The position numbers and the translations under genes are program-made. DNA of 8,248 nt, from the NCBI GenBank assembly GCA_021778815.1, contig JAJYBW010000149.1, forward strand, positions 1-8,248, given 5' to 3'. Shown one piece after another: positions 7,787 through 8,248 of the stretch. Each line of letters begins with the position of its first letter. Position 1 is the stretch's first letter. Under the pieces are notes generated by a model. It worked only from the letters and a program-made list of their open reading frames with translations, was not told the DNA's origin and searched no databases. The stretch comes from Acidobacteriota bacterium (GTDB lineage: Bacteria; Acidobacteriota; Terriglobia; Terriglobales; Acidobacteriaceae).

Positions 7787-7814
7787 TCTCAACTTTAAGC
7801 CGGAGGAGTTGAGA
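7787..7814. terminator. possible weak terminator hairpin between the converging genes
   Basis: TCTCAACT (7787-7794) pairs with AGTTGAGA (7807-7814), giving a perfect 8-bp stem with a 12-base loop. The stem is A/T-mixed and neither strand has a proper T-run after it (TTCGGG follows on the plus strand), so it is not a canonical intrinsic terminator. Its place 218 bases after the secreted-protein stop and 75 bases after the fucosidase stop would fit a two-way signal. Confidence 0.25.
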
Positions 7815-7837
7815 TTCGGGTAAGTTTCTAACTTCGG

Positions 7838-7881
7838 GACATGACAACGGCAAACATCGATCATTTTATCTTTGTCATGCC
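7838..7881 (-). terminator. possible hairpin just after the fucosidase stop
   Basis: On the minus strand GGCATGACAA (7881-7872) pairs with TTGTCATGTCC (7847-7837), giving ten base pairs with one bulged base and a 24-base loop. It begins 8 bases past the TAA of the fucosidase gene, a usual place for an end-of-transcript structure. No T-run follows, and the loop is long, so a terminator role is uncertain. Confidence 0.3.
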
Positions 7882-7888
7882 CAAATAA

Positions 7889-8248
7889 TTACCTTCTGGG
7901 CCGTATCGCAGAAATACGCAGGCTAACGGCGGGGCTGTTCGCAGCTTGTGTGCGTACTGCTTCCGGAATTTCGATGCGCGCCCCGGCGCCATCACGCTGC
8001 CACTTGAGCTCAGTGTCGTACCCGAGTAGACGTACGGTCGCACCCGGTGCTGGCACAATGTTTTTCAATGCAATCGTCCCGGGAACAGCCTCGCCTTCAT
8101 CGAGCAGGCAGATCGCGTACACTGCGCTAACCTTGCCACGGGTAAAGCACAGCTTGCCGTCGCGATAGGGCGCAACCGGACGTGTCGCATAAATCGCCTC
8201 GCCGTTGCTTTGCATCCACGTGCCGATTTCAGCCAGCCGTGCAACCGC
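7889..8248 (-). CDS. alpha-L-fucosidase, GH29 family, C-terminal part (5' end beyond the window)
   Basis: The frame is open from the right edge to TAA at 7891-7889, giving the last 119 residues. The segment RLAEIGTWMQSNGEAIYATR is the hallmark region of GH29 alpha-L-fucosidases at the junction after the catalytic barrel, where family members read roughly L-x-x-I-G-x-W-x-x-x-N-G-E-A-I-Y-x-T. The rest (VYAICLLDEGE, GATVRLLGYDTELKW) matches the family's C-terminal beta-sandwich. GH29 enzymes release terminal alpha-L-fucose from glycans with retention of configuration, using an aspartate nucleophile in the barrel, which lies outside this window. Export cannot be judged because the N-terminus is missing. 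The gene converges on the secreted FG-GAP/Ig gene, so the two are not in one operon. It appears intact at its 3' end. Confidence 0.87.
   Translation of the reverse strand, partial: AVARLAEIGTWMQSNGEAIYATRPVAPYRDGKLCFTRGKVSAVYAICLLDEGEAVPGTIALKNIVPAPGATVRLLGYDTELKWQRDGAGARIEIPEAVRTQAANSPAVSLRISAIRPRR

Larger units (their letters stand above)
7570..7888. other. convergent intergenic region, no gene seen
   Basis: These 319 bases lie between two converging genes. I find no ORF with a credible start and ribosome binding site, no tRNA-like fold and no insertion-sequence ends. The left two thirds show nothing notable apart from a short CCCGGG. The right third holds two inverted repeats, listed separately. 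Confidence 0.6.

Noticed and set aside
7889..8248. Carbohydrate-utilisation cluster (PUL-like) linking fucosidase and the surface proteins
   Set aside because: No SusC/SusD-type pair, transporter or regulator is visible, and the fucosidase is convergent and cut by the window edge.

Overview
The window looks like a chromosomal segment from an Acidobacteriota bacterium (Terriglobia / Koribacter-Solibacter type). This is inferred from protein style, not from a marker gene. Features pointing there are very large exported proteins built from bacterial Ig-like repeats, YVTN-type and FG-GAP propellers and IPT-like modules, a Gly-rich linker after a lipoprotein cysteine, and a neighbouring GH29 fucosidase. 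The DNA is moderately GC-rich. I see no rRNA, tRNA, CRISPR array, insertion sequence or phage gene.

Layout. Positions 1-95 are the left edge, holding at most the start of a membrane protein on the minus strand (weak call). Positions 96-3422 (minus) encode a 1108-residue predicted lipoprotein: lipobox, Gly-rich linker, one Ig-like domain, a beta-propeller, an IPT/TIG-like central part, a second beta-propeller and a basic tail. Positions 3423-3549 are a 127-bp divergent promoter region with an imperfect inverted repeat next to the lipoprotein start. Positions 3550-7569 (plus) encode a 1339-residue secreted protein with 14 FG-GAP-type blade motifs (13 aspartate-rich, one collapsed), four Ig-like domains, and a fifth Ig-like domain that appears to be split by a hydrophobic hairpin ending in a lipobox-like LSSC-G. 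Positions 7570-7888 are a gene-poor convergent gap with two inverted repeats. Positions 7889-8248 (minus) are the C-terminal 119 residues of a GH29 alpha-L-fucosidase that continues beyond the right edge.

How the genes may work together. The two giant proteins are both exported, both propeller-plus-Ig proteins, and diverge from one short intergenic region, so they may be co-regulated and act at the same cell-surface site. Adhesion, polymer or glycan binding, or a structural role are all possible; the sequence does not choose among them, and neither protein shows a recognisable catalytic motif. The fucosidase is convergent with the secreted protein and belongs to a different transcription unit, so any link through extracellular glycan use is only suggestive. 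I found no clear defence, mobile or biosynthetic system. The most unusual signals are the 14-blade array, the split C-terminal domain and the hairpin at the lipoprotein start.
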